Shown piece after piece: positions 38,963-47,219 of a DNA stretch of 64,000 nt. The notes under the pieces were generated by a model. It did not search any database and was not told where the DNA came from. It worked only from the letters and a program-made list of their open reading frames with translations. The position numbers and the translations under genes are program-made. This DNA is from Saccharopolyspora phatthalungensis (GTDB lineage Bacteria > Actinomycetota > Actinomycetes > Mycobacteriales > Pseudonocardiaceae), in NCBI RefSeq assembly GCF_014203395.1, contig NZ_JACHIW010000001.1, positions 1 to 64,000 on the forward strand. Direction: 5' to 3'. Every line of letters starts with the position of its first letter. The first letter of the stretch is position 1.

Positions 38963-39424
38963 TTAAGACCACGCGCCGGGCTGCCACTGCACGCACGTCG
39001 GCCGTGCACTGGTGCGGCAGTACTCGGCGACCGCTTCGCGCACCTTCTCCAGCGGCAGGGACGCCGAGGCCGGGAACCACAGGTCGCCCACCGGATCGAA
39101 CAACAGGGCCGGGGTGTGCTCGGTGGCGTCGGGATTGAGCGAGTCGACCAGGGCGCCGTACGGGGCTCCGGGATGCATGTAATTGAGCGCGCCCCACCCG
39201 GTGGTTCGGTTGGTCGTGATGCGCAGGCGACCTCGCGGGAACTCGTGCACGCTGCCGTCATCGGACTGACGGCAGGGACGATCCCACACATATACCTGCG
39301 AGTACCGCACGGGCGCCTCGGTGACGATCGCCTCGACCAGGTCCCGCACTTCCTCGGCAGCCTGCGCGTAGCGGAACTCGTAGCCAAGGATGCCCGTCAC
39401 CACAGGCAGCACCTGGGTTTTCAT
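38963..39424 (-). CDS. Imm1-family immunity protein
   Basis: 153 aa, start ATG 39424 overlapping the stop of the deaminase gene (ATGA). Imm1 features are ALNYMHPGAPYGALVDS, ALLFDPVGDLWFPASASLPL and the C-terminal AVAEYCRTSARPTCVQW. Imm1 proteins neutralise SCP1.201/DddA-type nucleic-acid deaminases, which is exactly the upstream neighbour. It is a cytosolic protein with no membrane segment. A related Imm1 gene lies at 55.5 kb. Confidence 0.88.
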   Translation of the reverse strand: MKTQVLPVVTGILGYEFRYAQAAEEVRDLVEAIVTEAPVRYSQVYVWDRPCRQSDDGSVHEFPRGRLRITTNRTTGWGALNYMHPGAPYGALVDSLNPDATEHTPALLFDPVGDLWFPASASLPLEKVREAVAEYCRTSARPTCVQWQPGAWS

Positions 39425-40167
39425 GGTCTCGCCTTTCCATGGATTTCGATCGGTCGATCACGGCCCGGCGTCCACACCACGAGAACCGAACCGCACGGCA
39501 GGATCGCGCGCACCGCCGCTTCGCAGCCCTGGTCACCAGGGCACATGCGATTGTTGACGACCACGACACCGTACGTCTGCCCCGATTCCTTCATCATTTG
39601 GGCGTATTTCGTTTCTACGTGGGTGAACACGGCGGGCGGGCCACGATCGTCGGTCGGCGGGAACACGTCGGAGTTATGCAGTGTCAACCGCACCCGCTCG
39701 GAGATGTCCTCCCGCCCACTGGCGATGCGGAACTCGGTGCCTTCCCGGTCATAGCCGAACCCGACGGTCTGACCGCCTTCCCACCGGGGTAGCCGTTGGC
39801 GCAGCTGCTCTACCCACCACCGGTCGTGGGCGGCGTCGGTGGGGATCCGGCCCGCGGTTGAGGGATGTGCGGCGCTGGGCGGGGTGGTGTCGATGGCGTG
39901 CTGTACTTCCAGACATCGGCGGTAGGTCACGATCAGCTCAATCACGTGGTGTGCCGCCTGGTAGGCGTGGATCAACTCATCGCTGGTTGGCTCCACCGCG
40001 GCGAGGACTTCCAGCGCTTCCGGGTCGGCGGTGCCGTCCAGTGCGAACCCCAGGACTTCACCGGCTTCATCGCACGCGTCCTGTGCGGTGACCAGAAGGC
40101 CGAGGACGGCAGTGATCCGATCAACCACCTGCGCCAATGCCTGATCGAGATCACCGACCGCCGACAT
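39421..40167 (-). CDS. DddA-like (SCP1.201) deaminase toxin
   Basis: 248 aa from ATG 40167 (GAGGGGG upstream); the open frame continues to 40419 but without coding character. The N-terminal ~85 residues are helical (LDQALAQVVDRITAVLGLLV ... DGTADPEALEVLAAV) and resemble those of the disrupted toxin at 58.6 kb. The C-terminal domain has the zinc/proton-shuttle motif HVETKYAQMMKESG, then VVVVNN, then CPGDQGC and AILPCGSVLVVW, matching the HVE and paired-Cys plan of DddA-type cytidine deaminases. The deaminase acts on nucleic acid; double-strand preference is inferred from family. There is no secretion signal, so delivery route is unclear; it may act intracellularly or in competition. Confidence 0.85.
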   Translation of the reverse strand: MSAVGDLDQALAQVVDRITAVLGLLVTAQDACDEAGEVLGFALDGTADPEALEVLAAVEPTSDELIHAYQAAHHVIELIVTYRRCLEVQHAIDTTPPSAAHPSTAGRIPTDAAHDRWWVEQLRQRLPRWEGGQTVGFGYDREGTEFRIASGREDISERVRLTLHNSDVFPPTDDRGPPAVFTHVETKYAQMMKESGQTYGVVVVNNRMCPGDQGCEAAVRAILPCGSVLVVWTPGRDRPIEIHGKARP

Positions 40168-40424
40168 GTCGCCCCCTCTTGCAATTCGCCGCGCCGGATA
40201 GCGTGGCAGCTGCCCCGGTGCGGTGGGGCCGGTTGCGGCGAATGCCGCTCGTCGACCCCGTGCCGCGCCGGAGATCGGGGGGATGACCGGACCGTGACCA
40301 GGTGATGGGAGCGGTCCGGTCATCCCGTACCCCCGCGCGCCGCTGGGGTCGGCGCCGCAAGGGCACATAGTGGTGAGAGCACGCGCCAGGAGTGAGCGAG
40401 TCGGCAGCGGTGCTCCCACCGGGT

Positions 40425-40700
40425 CTATTCCTCGGTCGGCAATCCCTTCAGCACACCGATCACCAGCTCGTCCGCCTTAACCTCATGCCGCAAAAGTCGC
40501 AGTCCGACGCGGCTTCCCACATCAAGGTGTGCCAGCAGGACATGACCTGCCACGGTGTTCGCGCCCGGTTCATCGCACATCACCGCCGCTACCTCCTGGC
40601 GGGCCCACTCATAGATCCGATGCAACTGCTCGGCGTGCTCAAGCACGCCCCTTAACGCCGCGTTCACTGCCATGAGCCTTTCCCGCGCATCGCTCATCAA
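40425..40700 (-). CDS. Small helical protein, 91 aa
   Basis: Last of four tightly packed leftward genes (41681 to 40425); it overlaps the upstream gene's stop, and either ATG 40700 or 40697 may be used. Sequence: RERLMAVNAALRGVLEHAEQ, then TVAGHVLLAHLDVGSRVGL. I do not recognise a family. Co-occurrence with a membrane-anchored and a zinc-ribbon protein suggests one conserved accessory module. Confidence 0.65.
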   Translation of the reverse strand: MMSDARERLMAVNAALRGVLEHAEQLHRIYEWARQEVAAVMCDEPGANTVAGHVLLAHLDVGSRVGLRLLRHEVKADELVIGVLKGLPTEE

Positions 40701-41053
40701 TCCACCTCAATACGGTCGAGCCCGACCAGCATTCGCCGCAACAGCCCCGGATGCCTGGCCAGCGCGGCATAGTCCTCAACCGGCAGACCGGACTCGGCCA
40801 GCGGCAAGATCCGGGTGGTCTCGTTCGCCAGCGCCTCGCCGAGATCACCGCGCAGCTGAAGCGTGCGCGGCTCGCGTTCACGGAGCCGGTGCCGGCCGCC
40901 GCCGGCTTCTGCCTCCGCCCGCTCGATCAGGTAGGAGACCGTCAACGCGCCTTCGCCGCTTCCGGAGTGACGGCGCGGGGCGTAGTAGAACCCCGCCCAC
41001 ACCCCGAGCGCACCGACAGCCAGTAGGCCGAGGGAGACGAGCGCGGCCGTCAC
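40697..41053 (-). CDS. Single-pass membrane protein, 118 aa
   Basis: GTG 41053 overlaps the upstream stop (GTGA), so it is preferred over the longer frame to 41104. One N-terminal helix (VTAALVSLGLLAVGALGVWA) is followed by FYYAPRRHSGSGEGALTVSY and a soluble part (LRGDLGEALANETTRILPLA, ARHPGLLRRMLVGLDRIEV). A decayed paralogue lies at 50.1-50.4 kb. Function unknown. Confidence 0.75.
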   Translation of the reverse strand: MTAALVSLGLLAVGALGVWAGFYYAPRRHSGSGEGALTVSYLIERAEAEAGGGRHRLREREPRTLQLRGDLGEALANETTRILPLAESGLPVEDYAALARHPGLLRRMLVGLDRIEVD

Positions 41054-41274
41054 CGCTCGCCCCGTTTCGAGTCGACCACACGCGGCGGCACATAGCTCTT
41101 GCACTGGTCCCTCAGCGTGTCGACCAACTCGGACAACAGCCGTTCGGTGTCCAGATAAGCGTCATCCGTCGCTCGTCCCATGAGGACGGACGTGGCCAAG
41201 CTGTTCAGCTCGACGGCCGCCTTAGTCAACAGCGTGGCGAGAGCAACCGCCCGGTCGGCATCCTCCGCACTCAT
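41050..41274 (-). CDS. Small helical protein, 74 aa
   Basis: Second gene of the four-gene operon; ATG 41274 overlaps the upstream stop and its own stop overlaps the downstream GTG. It is helical: ALATLLTKAAVELNSLATSV, then LLSELVDTLRDQCKSYV. No family is recognised. Start/stop overlaps on both sides are strong evidence that it is translated. Confidence 0.7.
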   Translation of the reverse strand: MSAEDADRAVALATLLTKAAVELNSLATSVLMGRATDDAYLDTERLLSELVDTLRDQCKSYVPPRVVDSKRGER

Positions 41275-41681
41275 CGCGCACTCGCCGCAGGCGGCGTCGA
41301 GGCCTTAGCAAGCGCGTGGGCCTTGTCGTCGCAGGTCCGGCACGTCTCCCACAACCACGCCGGATCGGTGTTTTCCGCTGCCAACTGGTGACCGCACAGG
41401 GTGCCCACCACGCAACCTGTCGGGTAGCCCATGCGGGGTTTGGGGTCGGTGCTGGCGTGCCGCTTCCCGTCTGCACGCACCCAGTGGAACGGATGGGGTT
41501 GGTACATCACGCCACCGTCCCGGTGGTACCAGCGCGCTGTGATGGGAACGAAGGAGCCGCGTCGCGTCAGAGCGAGGGCAGTCGCGCCAGGACGGCTAAC
41601 CAACCACCACGGCAGCAGCCCAGTGCCATGCATGGCGGCCCACAGAAGTACAGCGGCGAGGATCAACAGCCATTGCGACAT
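41271..41681 (-). CDS. Membrane-anchored zinc-ribbon-like protein, 136 aa
   Basis: First gene of the operon. An N-terminal hydrophobic segment (WLLILAAVLLWAAMHGTGLL) precedes a soluble part, HPFHWVRADGKRHASTD, then TLCGHQLAAENTDPAWLWET and CRTCDDKAHALAK. The LCG and CxxC pairs look like a zinc ribbon, similar to the 75-residue protein at 38.0 kb. Function unknown. Confidence 0.7.
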   Translation of the reverse strand: MSQWLLILAAVLLWAAMHGTGLLPWWLVSRPGATALALTRRGSFVPITARWYHRDGGVMYQPHPFHWVRADGKRHASTDPKPRMGYPTGCVVGTLCGHQLAAENTDPAWLWETCRTCDDKAHALAKASTPPAASAR

Positions 41682-41761
41682 GCCCTCAACGTCGTCACCG
41701 GATCACTGCCAGTGGAGGGGTTGCGGGCTATGCGCATAGGTGTGCATGGGCCGCGTGCTCG

Positions 41762-42892
41762 CTACGTCGTGCGCCGCGCGAGCGCGGTCAACATGCCTTC
41801 CAGCGTGGAGGGGGCGCCGCTGCGGTAAGCGGTGTCGGCTGCGGTACGGATACGGTGCATAGCGCGGGCTGATGACACTTCGCTGGCGAGGGTGTAGACC
41901 TCGGCGGCGATTCGCTCCGCTTCGGGCCAGTCGGCCACCTCGACCAACGCGTTGATCAGGTTCGCGCCAGTGATAAACCGCCCCCACCTGTACCTAGGCG
42001 CTATGGATTCCAGGGCAGCGCTGTAGCAGTCCACCGCCTGGGAACGTTCACCGATCGCACGCCACACTCCGCCCTCGTGACTTTGGACCTCGGTGGCATT
42101 GATCCACCATGCCCAACTCGGTTCGGTACGGTGCACGCTGCTGGATAGGTCGGATTGTGCGCGATGCAGCACCTCAAACGCGCGTTCGTCGCCTAGGTCA
42201 GCGGCAGCGCGGGCGCGGCGTATCCCGGTCATGATTCGCATTCGCGGCGACAGATTGAATGTCTCCATCAGTTGCACTGTGCGCAGCGTTTCTCGCGGTC
42301 GTCCGGTTTCCTGCGCCTGCATGGCCATGTTCCCGAGCAGGAACAGTTCCATGTCACGGTCTCCGGCGAGGCGGGCCAGGTGCAGCGACTCCAAGTTCAG
42401 GCTCCTGGCCTGCTCGTGCTGTAGGGCATCGAACGCCAGCCACCCCGCCACTTCGCCAAGCTCGGCAACCACTGCGGCGAAGTCGCGTTCGATTGCCTGG
42501 CTGTATTCGCCGGATGCCAAGCGGCCGGACGCGGTTCGGAACAGCCGTGCCGCCATCGGCGCGAGTTCGGCGCCGCCGTGCTGGCCATCGAGCGTAACCA
42601 AGTGGGTGATGCTGTGCCGCAACCAGTCGATGTAATCCGCAGTGACGGGCTCTGCGGTATCCGGCGGCGGATCGAGCACGGTTAGCGCGGCTGGTGCGCC
42701 GAAGCTGGCCAGTTGGCCGCGTGCGTTCAATAGCTGATCGAGTCGCTCCATGCTCGCCGAGTCGGGGATGATGCGCCCGTTTTCCCACCGAGACAGGGTG
42801 GATTGGTCTACAGGAACCTGCCGGGCCAGTCCGGGTTGGGACAAGCCGACCGACTTGCGCAACCTGCGCAGCGCCTGGCCGAACGTTTCCAT
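41762..42892 (-). CDS. XRE-family HTH regulator with TPR-like C-terminus
   Basis: 376 aa from ATG 42892; AGGTGG precedes it. N-terminal HTH: FGQALRRLRKSVGLSQPGLA, QSTLSRWENGR. The rest is helical-repeat (TPR-like) sequence. This layout is typical of actinobacterial regulators found beside accessory or developmental genes. It is transcribed toward the four-gene operon 80 bp downstream and could control it (inference). Confidence 0.88.
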   Translation of the reverse strand: METFGQALRRLRKSVGLSQPGLARQVPVDQSTLSRWENGRIIPDSASMERLDQLLNARGQLASFGAPAALTVLDPPPDTAEPVTADYIDWLRHSITHLVTLDGQHGGAELAPMAARLFRTASGRLASGEYSQAIERDFAAVVAELGEVAGWLAFDALQHEQARSLNLESLHLARLAGDRDMELFLLGNMAMQAQETGRPRETLRTVQLMETFNLSPRMRIMTGIRRARAAADLGDERAFEVLHRAQSDLSSSVHRTEPSWAWWINATEVQSHEGGVWRAIGERSQAVDCYSAALESIAPRYRWGRFITGANLINALVEVADWPEAERIAAEVYTLASEVSSARAMHRIRTAADTAYRSGAPSTLEGMLTALARRTT

Positions 42893-43104
42893 GAGCCACC
42901 TACTTCGCCGTGTGGTTCCCTTCGCCGCGCCCCCTGCGAGCTGCCTCAGGGGCTTCGGCCTCGGCGAAGAGAAGCGTATCGGCAACATGATCGAGTGGCG
43001 ACCGTCGCGGTCAAGAGCCCTGAGTTGGCTGGCCCCGTTCGGTCACCGCGGAGAAACGGTAAACCCCCTCGCGCGAGAGCACTGCCTGGTCGGCGTCTGG
43101 TGGG

Positions 43105-43341
43105 CTACACGATGAGCCCCAGGCGGGTCGCGAGACTGCGTGCGTCGCGCTCCACCAAGCGGCCACCTCTAGCGACCAGTTCGCCCGCGATACCCCTGCT
43201 CAGCGGGTGACAGCGCATGGATTCCTCGCTGATATCGGTGGCGCGCTGAAGGGTCTGCAATGCGGCCAAGCTGTCCTTTTTCTGATGGTAGGAGCGGGAC
43301 ATTTCCAGCCACAAGCGCGCACGTCTGTCCATTGAGGGCAC
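43105..43341 (-). pseudogene. C-terminal remnant of an XRE/TPR regulator
   Basis: 78 residues (SMDRRARLWLEMSRSYHQKK, then HPLSRGIAGELVARGG, ARSLATRLGL) match the C-terminal end of XRE/TPR-type regulators. The DNA-binding and most helical repeats are missing. It probably is a truncated paralogue of the neighbouring regulator. Confidence 0.65.
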
Positions 43342-43345
43342 CGAG

Positions 43346-43816
43346 TCAAGCCATCTGAGGCTCGTGCACGACGCGCACGCGGGGCAACATCCCCGCTACG
43401 GCACGGCTGATGGTCTCCTTGATGGCCGTTTCGGCGATCGGGTCGAGAATTCCGGCCATGCTGGGTAGGCCGAAGTCGAAGTCGGCCTCGAAAGCCACGG
43501 AAACGTCGTCGCCCACCTGGGACAAGGTCCACGCCCCGGAGAACTCGGCGAAGTCACCGTCGGTCAGCGTGAACCGGATCCTCGACTCCGGCCGCACGGA
43601 ACTGATCTCCTCGTTCCACCGCAGCGTTCCGGTGCGGAATTCGAGCCATCGTGGCCGGACTCCCGAAGTGATCTGCGGCGGCGGTGGCGATGCCGCGGAG
43701 CTCCACTCCCAGCTCGATCCGCCGTCCGGGTTGGGCGGCTCCCGGCGCAGAATCGCATCGAAGACGTCGCTGAGCTGCTCCCGCTCGAAGATTATCTGGA
43801 GTTCGACGTGCCTCAT
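43346..43816 (-). CDS. SRPBCC-family (START-like) protein
   Basis: 156 aa. Helix-grip pattern: RHVELQIIFEREQLSDVFDA, RWNEEISSVRPESRIRFTL, DDVSVAFEADFDFGLP, ending in a long C-terminal helix. Similar proteins are polyketide cyclases, lipid-binding or unknown-function SRPBCC members. Start overlaps the preceding gene by four bases, so the two are co-translated. Substrate unknown. Confidence 0.7.
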   Translation of the reverse strand: MRHVELQIIFEREQLSDVFDAILRREPPNPDGGSSWEWSSAASPPPPQITSGVRPRWLEFRTGTLRWNEEISSVRPESRIRFTLTDGDFAEFSGAWTLSQVGDDVSVAFEADFDFGLPSMAGILDPIAETAIKETISRAVAGMLPRVRVVHEPQMA

Positions 43817-44391
43817 CTCGCTCCTGCCTCGCTCTCCTGGATCAACCGGGGTGAATGCGGTCGGCCGAGCGGATTCTCCTCAGCCGGGTGGAACCGCTGC
43901 CGTACGAAGATCTCGTGCCTCGGGCTGACATCGGCGGCGATGCGGACGCCTTGCAAGTGCGAGGTTTTGAGAATCGGGTAGTACGCGCGCACCGGTGAGA
44001 CCGTCCAGCGCACGACCGTGGGCTGGACGAAGACAGGTGTTCCGTCCAGTTCGGTGCGCTCGCCGCCGCACACCAACCCACCCAAGCGATCCAGCGCCTG
44101 CTGCGGCAGCGCGACCCCGACCACGTACGGGTGCTCCGCCGCCGCTGATTCGTCGTCGCGCTCCAGCGCTTCGCGCAATTTTCCGCCCGCCTGGGGCGGA
44201 ATTTCGTCGGAGGTGCGCAGCCCGGGTGGAAGATCCTGACCCGTCAATCGCCACCCTTCTGGAACTTCAAGGCACCGGTGCGCAGCACGAAAGAAGTGAA
44301 GCAGATGGGTTTTTCGCAAATACCATCGAATTGTTTCAAGATAATTTGAATCCGCTCGCGGGTTCATTCTGAGCTGTCCGCGGAACGACAT
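43813..44391 (-). CDS. Unknown protein paired with the SRPBCC gene
   Basis: 192 aa from ATG 44391 (ATG 44427 would add 12 residues). The first ~60 codons are noticeably AT-richer than the surroundings (NYLETIRWYLRKTHLLHFF). The later part is polar (HPYVVGVALPQQALDRLGGL, VRWTVSPVRAYYPILKTSHL). There is no signal peptide. No family recognised; the overlap with the SRPBCC gene implies a shared role. Base composition hints at transfer or a chimeric 5' end. Confidence 0.6.
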   Translation of the reverse strand: MSFRGQLRMNPRADSNYLETIRWYLRKTHLLHFFRAAHRCLEVPEGWRLTGQDLPPGLRTSDEIPPQAGGKLREALERDDESAAAEHPYVVGVALPQQALDRLGGLVCGGERTELDGTPVFVQPTVVRWTVSPVRAYYPILKTSHLQGVRIAADVSPRHEIFVRQRFHPAEENPLGRPHSPRLIQESEAGAR

Positions 44392-44506
44392 GAAGGCCCC
44401 GCCGAGGAGCCTTGCCCAGAAGTACACGGCTCATTGCCCGCGTTTTCTCGTTAGTTTCGCGGTATTGCCACACCGGCCCCTTCGAGGAGGCCCTGCGGCA
44501 GAGTTG

Positions 44507-45364
44507 TCACCCGTCCCGTCGGTACAGCTCGGTCAGCAGCGCGACGACGTCGGGAATGGCCGGGTGGGGGTCATCACGCCACCAGATGAGCCGCACCGGT
44601 ACCGGCGCCGCATCGCGCACTGGCCGGAAGACGATGCCGGCGCGTCGATACTGGTTCACGGTGCTCTCGGTGGTGACACCGACACTGCGGCCGGTCGCGA
44701 TGACCGCCAGCCAATCATCGATCTCGTGGGTGTACTCCACGGCGGGTCTGCTGCCCGGCGGCCACAGCTCCGTGGTGGTCGTGCCGCTGCGCCGATCGAT
44801 GACCAGGGTGCGGTCACTGATCTCGGCCAACCGCACGGACCGCCGACGAGCCCACGAGTCGTCCGCGGCCATCGCGCAGAAGCGGCGTTCCAGTCCGATG
44901 ATGGCATTGTCGAAGCGTCGCTCGTCGGCAGGAGTGCGCACGACGGCGACGTCACAAGCGCCTTCGGCGAGCCCACCGGTCGCCGAATTCGTCCGCACCA
45001 ACTGCAACTCGACGTCGGGATGCAGGTCGGGCCAACGGCGTTGGAACGTCAAGGTATGACGCCCCAGCGCGGACCAGGCGTAACCGAGGCGCAGCCGGGC
45101 GTGGCCCGTGGTGGCCTCTCGCACCAGATCATCGGCCTCGGCGAGCAGTCTTCGGGCGCGGCCGAGGATCTGCACACCGACTGCGGTGGGAACGACCTCC
45201 CTGCTGGTGCGGCGCAGCAGCCGCACGCCGAGGGCGGTTTCCAGGGAAGCCAGTGTGCGCGAGACTGCCGCCTGCGAAATGCCCAGCTCGATGGCGGCGT
45301 CAGTGAAGGTGCCCGCATCGACGATCGCGACCAAGCAGCGCAGTTGCCGCAGTTCCACGCTCAT
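44507..45364 (-). CDS. LysR-family transcriptional regulator
   Basis: 285 aa. N-terminal winged HTH: ELRQLRCLVAIVDAGTFTDA, then LGISQAAVSRTLASLE; C-terminal periplasmic-binding-like effector domain. The start at 45364 faces a region with two TTTCGCGCGAAA palindromes, probably its own operator. Likely target genes are not obvious, since upstream (right) lies only the decayed permease gene. Confidence 0.9.
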   Translation of the reverse strand: MSVELRQLRCLVAIVDAGTFTDAAIELGISQAAVSRTLASLETALGVRLLRRTSREVVPTAVGVQILGRARRLLAEADDLVREATTGHARLRLGYAWSALGRHTLTFQRRWPDLHPDVELQLVRTNSATGGLAEGACDVAVVRTPADERRFDNAIIGLERRFCAMAADDSWARRRSVRLAEISDRTLVIDRRSGTTTTELWPPGSRPAVEYTHEIDDWLAVIATGRSVGVTTESTVNQYRRAGIVFRPVRDAAPVPVRLIWWRDDPHPAIPDVVALLTELYRRDG

Positions 45365-45416
45365 GCTGCCAGCCTATATTTATGCTGCGCAGGCTGCTCA
45401 TGCCCGGCAGGGTTGG

Positions 45417-45472
45417 CGTTTTCGCGCGAAAACGGCGGTCCTGGTGCGGAGCTGGCGCGATTTCGCGCGAAA
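45417..45472. promoter_or_regulatory. Two phased palindromes upstream of the LysR gene
   Basis: A perfect 18-bp palindrome CGTTTTCGCGCGAAAACG (45417-45434) and a second core TTTCGCGCGAAA (45461-45472) have centres 41 bp apart, about four helical turns. They lie 53-108 bp upstream of the LysR start and fit a LysR-type T-N11-A tandem operator. Confidence 0.65.
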
Positions 45473-45599
45473 ACGGCGTTCCCAGGGGCGACCCGGACAG
45501 TGCGGTGGGTTGCCGCCCGAGGTGATCGATACCCCAACCAAGGTTCCTAACCGATGCACTAAAGGCGGTTGCGGCCGGCACCGCGAACCGACCATCGCG

Positions 45600-46114
45600 G
45601 TCCCGCAGAGGATCATCACCGCCAGCGCGCAGATCGCTCGCCCTGCCGCGATGTTGTGCCCCAGCGCACGGGCCACGTCATCTCCCATCGAGAGTCCATT
45701 GAGTCCATTGAGGATTCTCGCGCACGCGAAGGCCAGACCGAAACCGGCCACGAGGAAGGGCAAAGCCTGCCAGACGATGCTCGCCTCCCGCCCCCAGAGC
45801 GAACCCACCTACCAGAACCGGAACTGCTCGAAGGTCGCATTGTCGGCGACGAGGATTGCGGTGGTCAGCGAACCGACCACGGCCGGCAGGCCCACCAATG
45901 TCCGGGGGATGCGCACTTGTCAGATGATCAGATCGTCCGGATTGCAAGTGCGTCCGTGGAACGACGCGTCCAATACGGCTGCCGGTGGGAGCGCCTTGGC
46001 CCCCACCGAGACGCTCGCCACGGCCGCCAGCACCAGAACCACCACGATCAGTCCCAGGAGGAGGTCCAGGCGAGTTAGCCGCCGCTCCGCAGTTCGGCTC
46101 TCCGCAGCGGTCAA
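45600..46114 (-). pseudogene. Decayed FecCD-type iron-siderophore permease
   Basis: A frame starting at ATG 46114 encodes a FecCD N-terminus (LLGLIVVVLVLAAVASVSVG). The same frame continues through a TGA (45920-45922) into VRIPRTLVG, loses roughly 200 residues, resumes as ATFEQFRFW, meets a TAG, and continues as VGSLWGREASIVW and ALPFLVAGFGLAFACARILN. Homology fades near 45600 and the C-terminal helices are missing. Two stops and two deletions make it non-functional. Its start overlaps the stop of the binding-protein gene, so it was once co-translated with it. Confidence 0.85.
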
Positions 46115-47118
46115 GCCAGGCTTTGCGCGATCAGCGGGACGACCTTGTCCACCGCGTAGGACATGCCCAGCGGAGTGCCGCTGGAAAAGGCCCGTGCGAT
46201 CTCCGGGTCGGACAGCACGACCGCGTGTCCGGCCTGGACCGCGGGCACCGACCGGAACAGCGGATCATCGCTGATCTCGTTGGGGCTCACGCCGATCGGG
46301 GACATCAGCACGAAATCCGCGTTGAACAGATCCATCCGCTCCCGCGAGATGGTGACCGAGAAACTGTTCCCGGCCAGGGACTCCACCTGCGGCGACGGCG
46401 AGAAACCGAGGCGCTTCATGAAATCGATGCGGGAGCCGCCGTTGACGTAGGCCCCGTAGGAACCGGGCATCTTGGAGCCGACGACCACCGTCTTGCCCGC
46501 GAACTCCGGGTGCGCGGCCGCCGCTTCGCGGAATGACGTCTCCACGTCGGCCCGGACCTGCTCGGCCTCGGCCGACTTGCCTAGCGCTTTGCCGATCATG
46601 GCCAGCTGGTCTTCCCAGCTCGTCCGGTACGCCTGCCCGTCGCGCGGAATGCTCACCACCGGCACGCCCAGCCTGGCCAGCAGGTCGTAGCGATCCCGCT
46701 CGCCACTGGCGCGGGTGTCCAGGATCAGATCGGGGTCGAGGGCGGCCACCGCCTCCATATCGACTTCCATCGTGCCGAGAATCTTGGGCGGGGTCGTGTA
46801 CTTCTTGTCCCCCGGCACCCACGCGGGAACACCATCACCGCCCACCGGGAGCCAGTCCGCCGCACCCACCGGCTGCACACCGAGCGTCAGCGCGACCTCC
46901 GCGTCTCCCCAACCAAGGGCGACCACTCGCTGTGGTCGCTTGGGCACGGTGACATCACCGAACGCGGTGGAAATGGTCACCGGGAACTGGCCGCCGGCGT
47001 CGGCGGCGCCCGCGTCCCGGTGCTCTGGTTCGGGTCCCCCGCAGCCGGCAAGCGCCAGCACCGCCCCCAACAAAGCCGACATGATCAACACTGGCACTCG
47101 CCGCCCGGAGAAACGCAT
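46111..47118 (-). CDS. Iron-siderophore ABC binding lipoprotein
   Basis: 335 aa from ATG 47118 (GGGGTG upstream; ATG 47130 possible). Lipoprotein signal ALLGAVLALAGCGG. FepB/FhuD-like features: VPKRPQRVVALGWGDAEVAL, LGTMEVDMEAVAALDPDLIL, ending with a long domain-linking helix. It should bind ferric siderophore outside the membrane. The permease gene that follows is decayed, so either another FecCD pair serves it or uptake is lost. An iron box lies immediately upstream. Confidence 0.9.
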   Translation of the reverse strand: MRFSGRRVPVLIMSALLGAVLALAGCGGPEPEHRDAGAADAGGQFPVTISTAFGDVTVPKRPQRVVALGWGDAEVALTLGVQPVGAADWLPVGGDGVPAWVPGDKKYTTPPKILGTMEVDMEAVAALDPDLILDTRASGERDRYDLLARLGVPVVSIPRDGQAYRTSWEDQLAMIGKALGKSAEAEQVRADVETSFREAAAAHPEFAGKTVVVGSKMPGSYGAYVNGGSRIDFMKRLGFSPSPQVESLAGNSFSVTISRERMDLFNADFVLMSPIGVSPNEISDDPLFRSVPAVQAGHAVVLSDPEIARAFSSGTPLGMSYAVDKVVPLIAQSLA

Positions 47119-47138
47119 CCAACACCCCATCGGAGAAG

Positions 47139-47157
47139 TTAAGTACGCCTAACCTAA
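47139..47157 (-). promoter_or_regulatory. IdeR/DtxR iron box
   Basis: On the minus strand the site reads TTAGGTTAGGCGTACTTAA, matching the DtxR/IdeR consensus TTAGGTTAGGCTAACCTAA at most positions. It lies about 20 bp before the binding-protein start, where iron-bound repressor would block transcription. Confidence 0.85.
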
Positions 47158-47219
47158 CTAAACCGTGCGGTCGAGTCCAGCACCATCCCGGCGGGTGCGG
47201 GCGGGGGTTGATGGCCGCG

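Noticed and set aside
45920..46114. Independent 64-residue membrane protein
   Set aside because: It is the N-terminus of the FecCD pseudogene cut by a stop; homology continues in the same frame.
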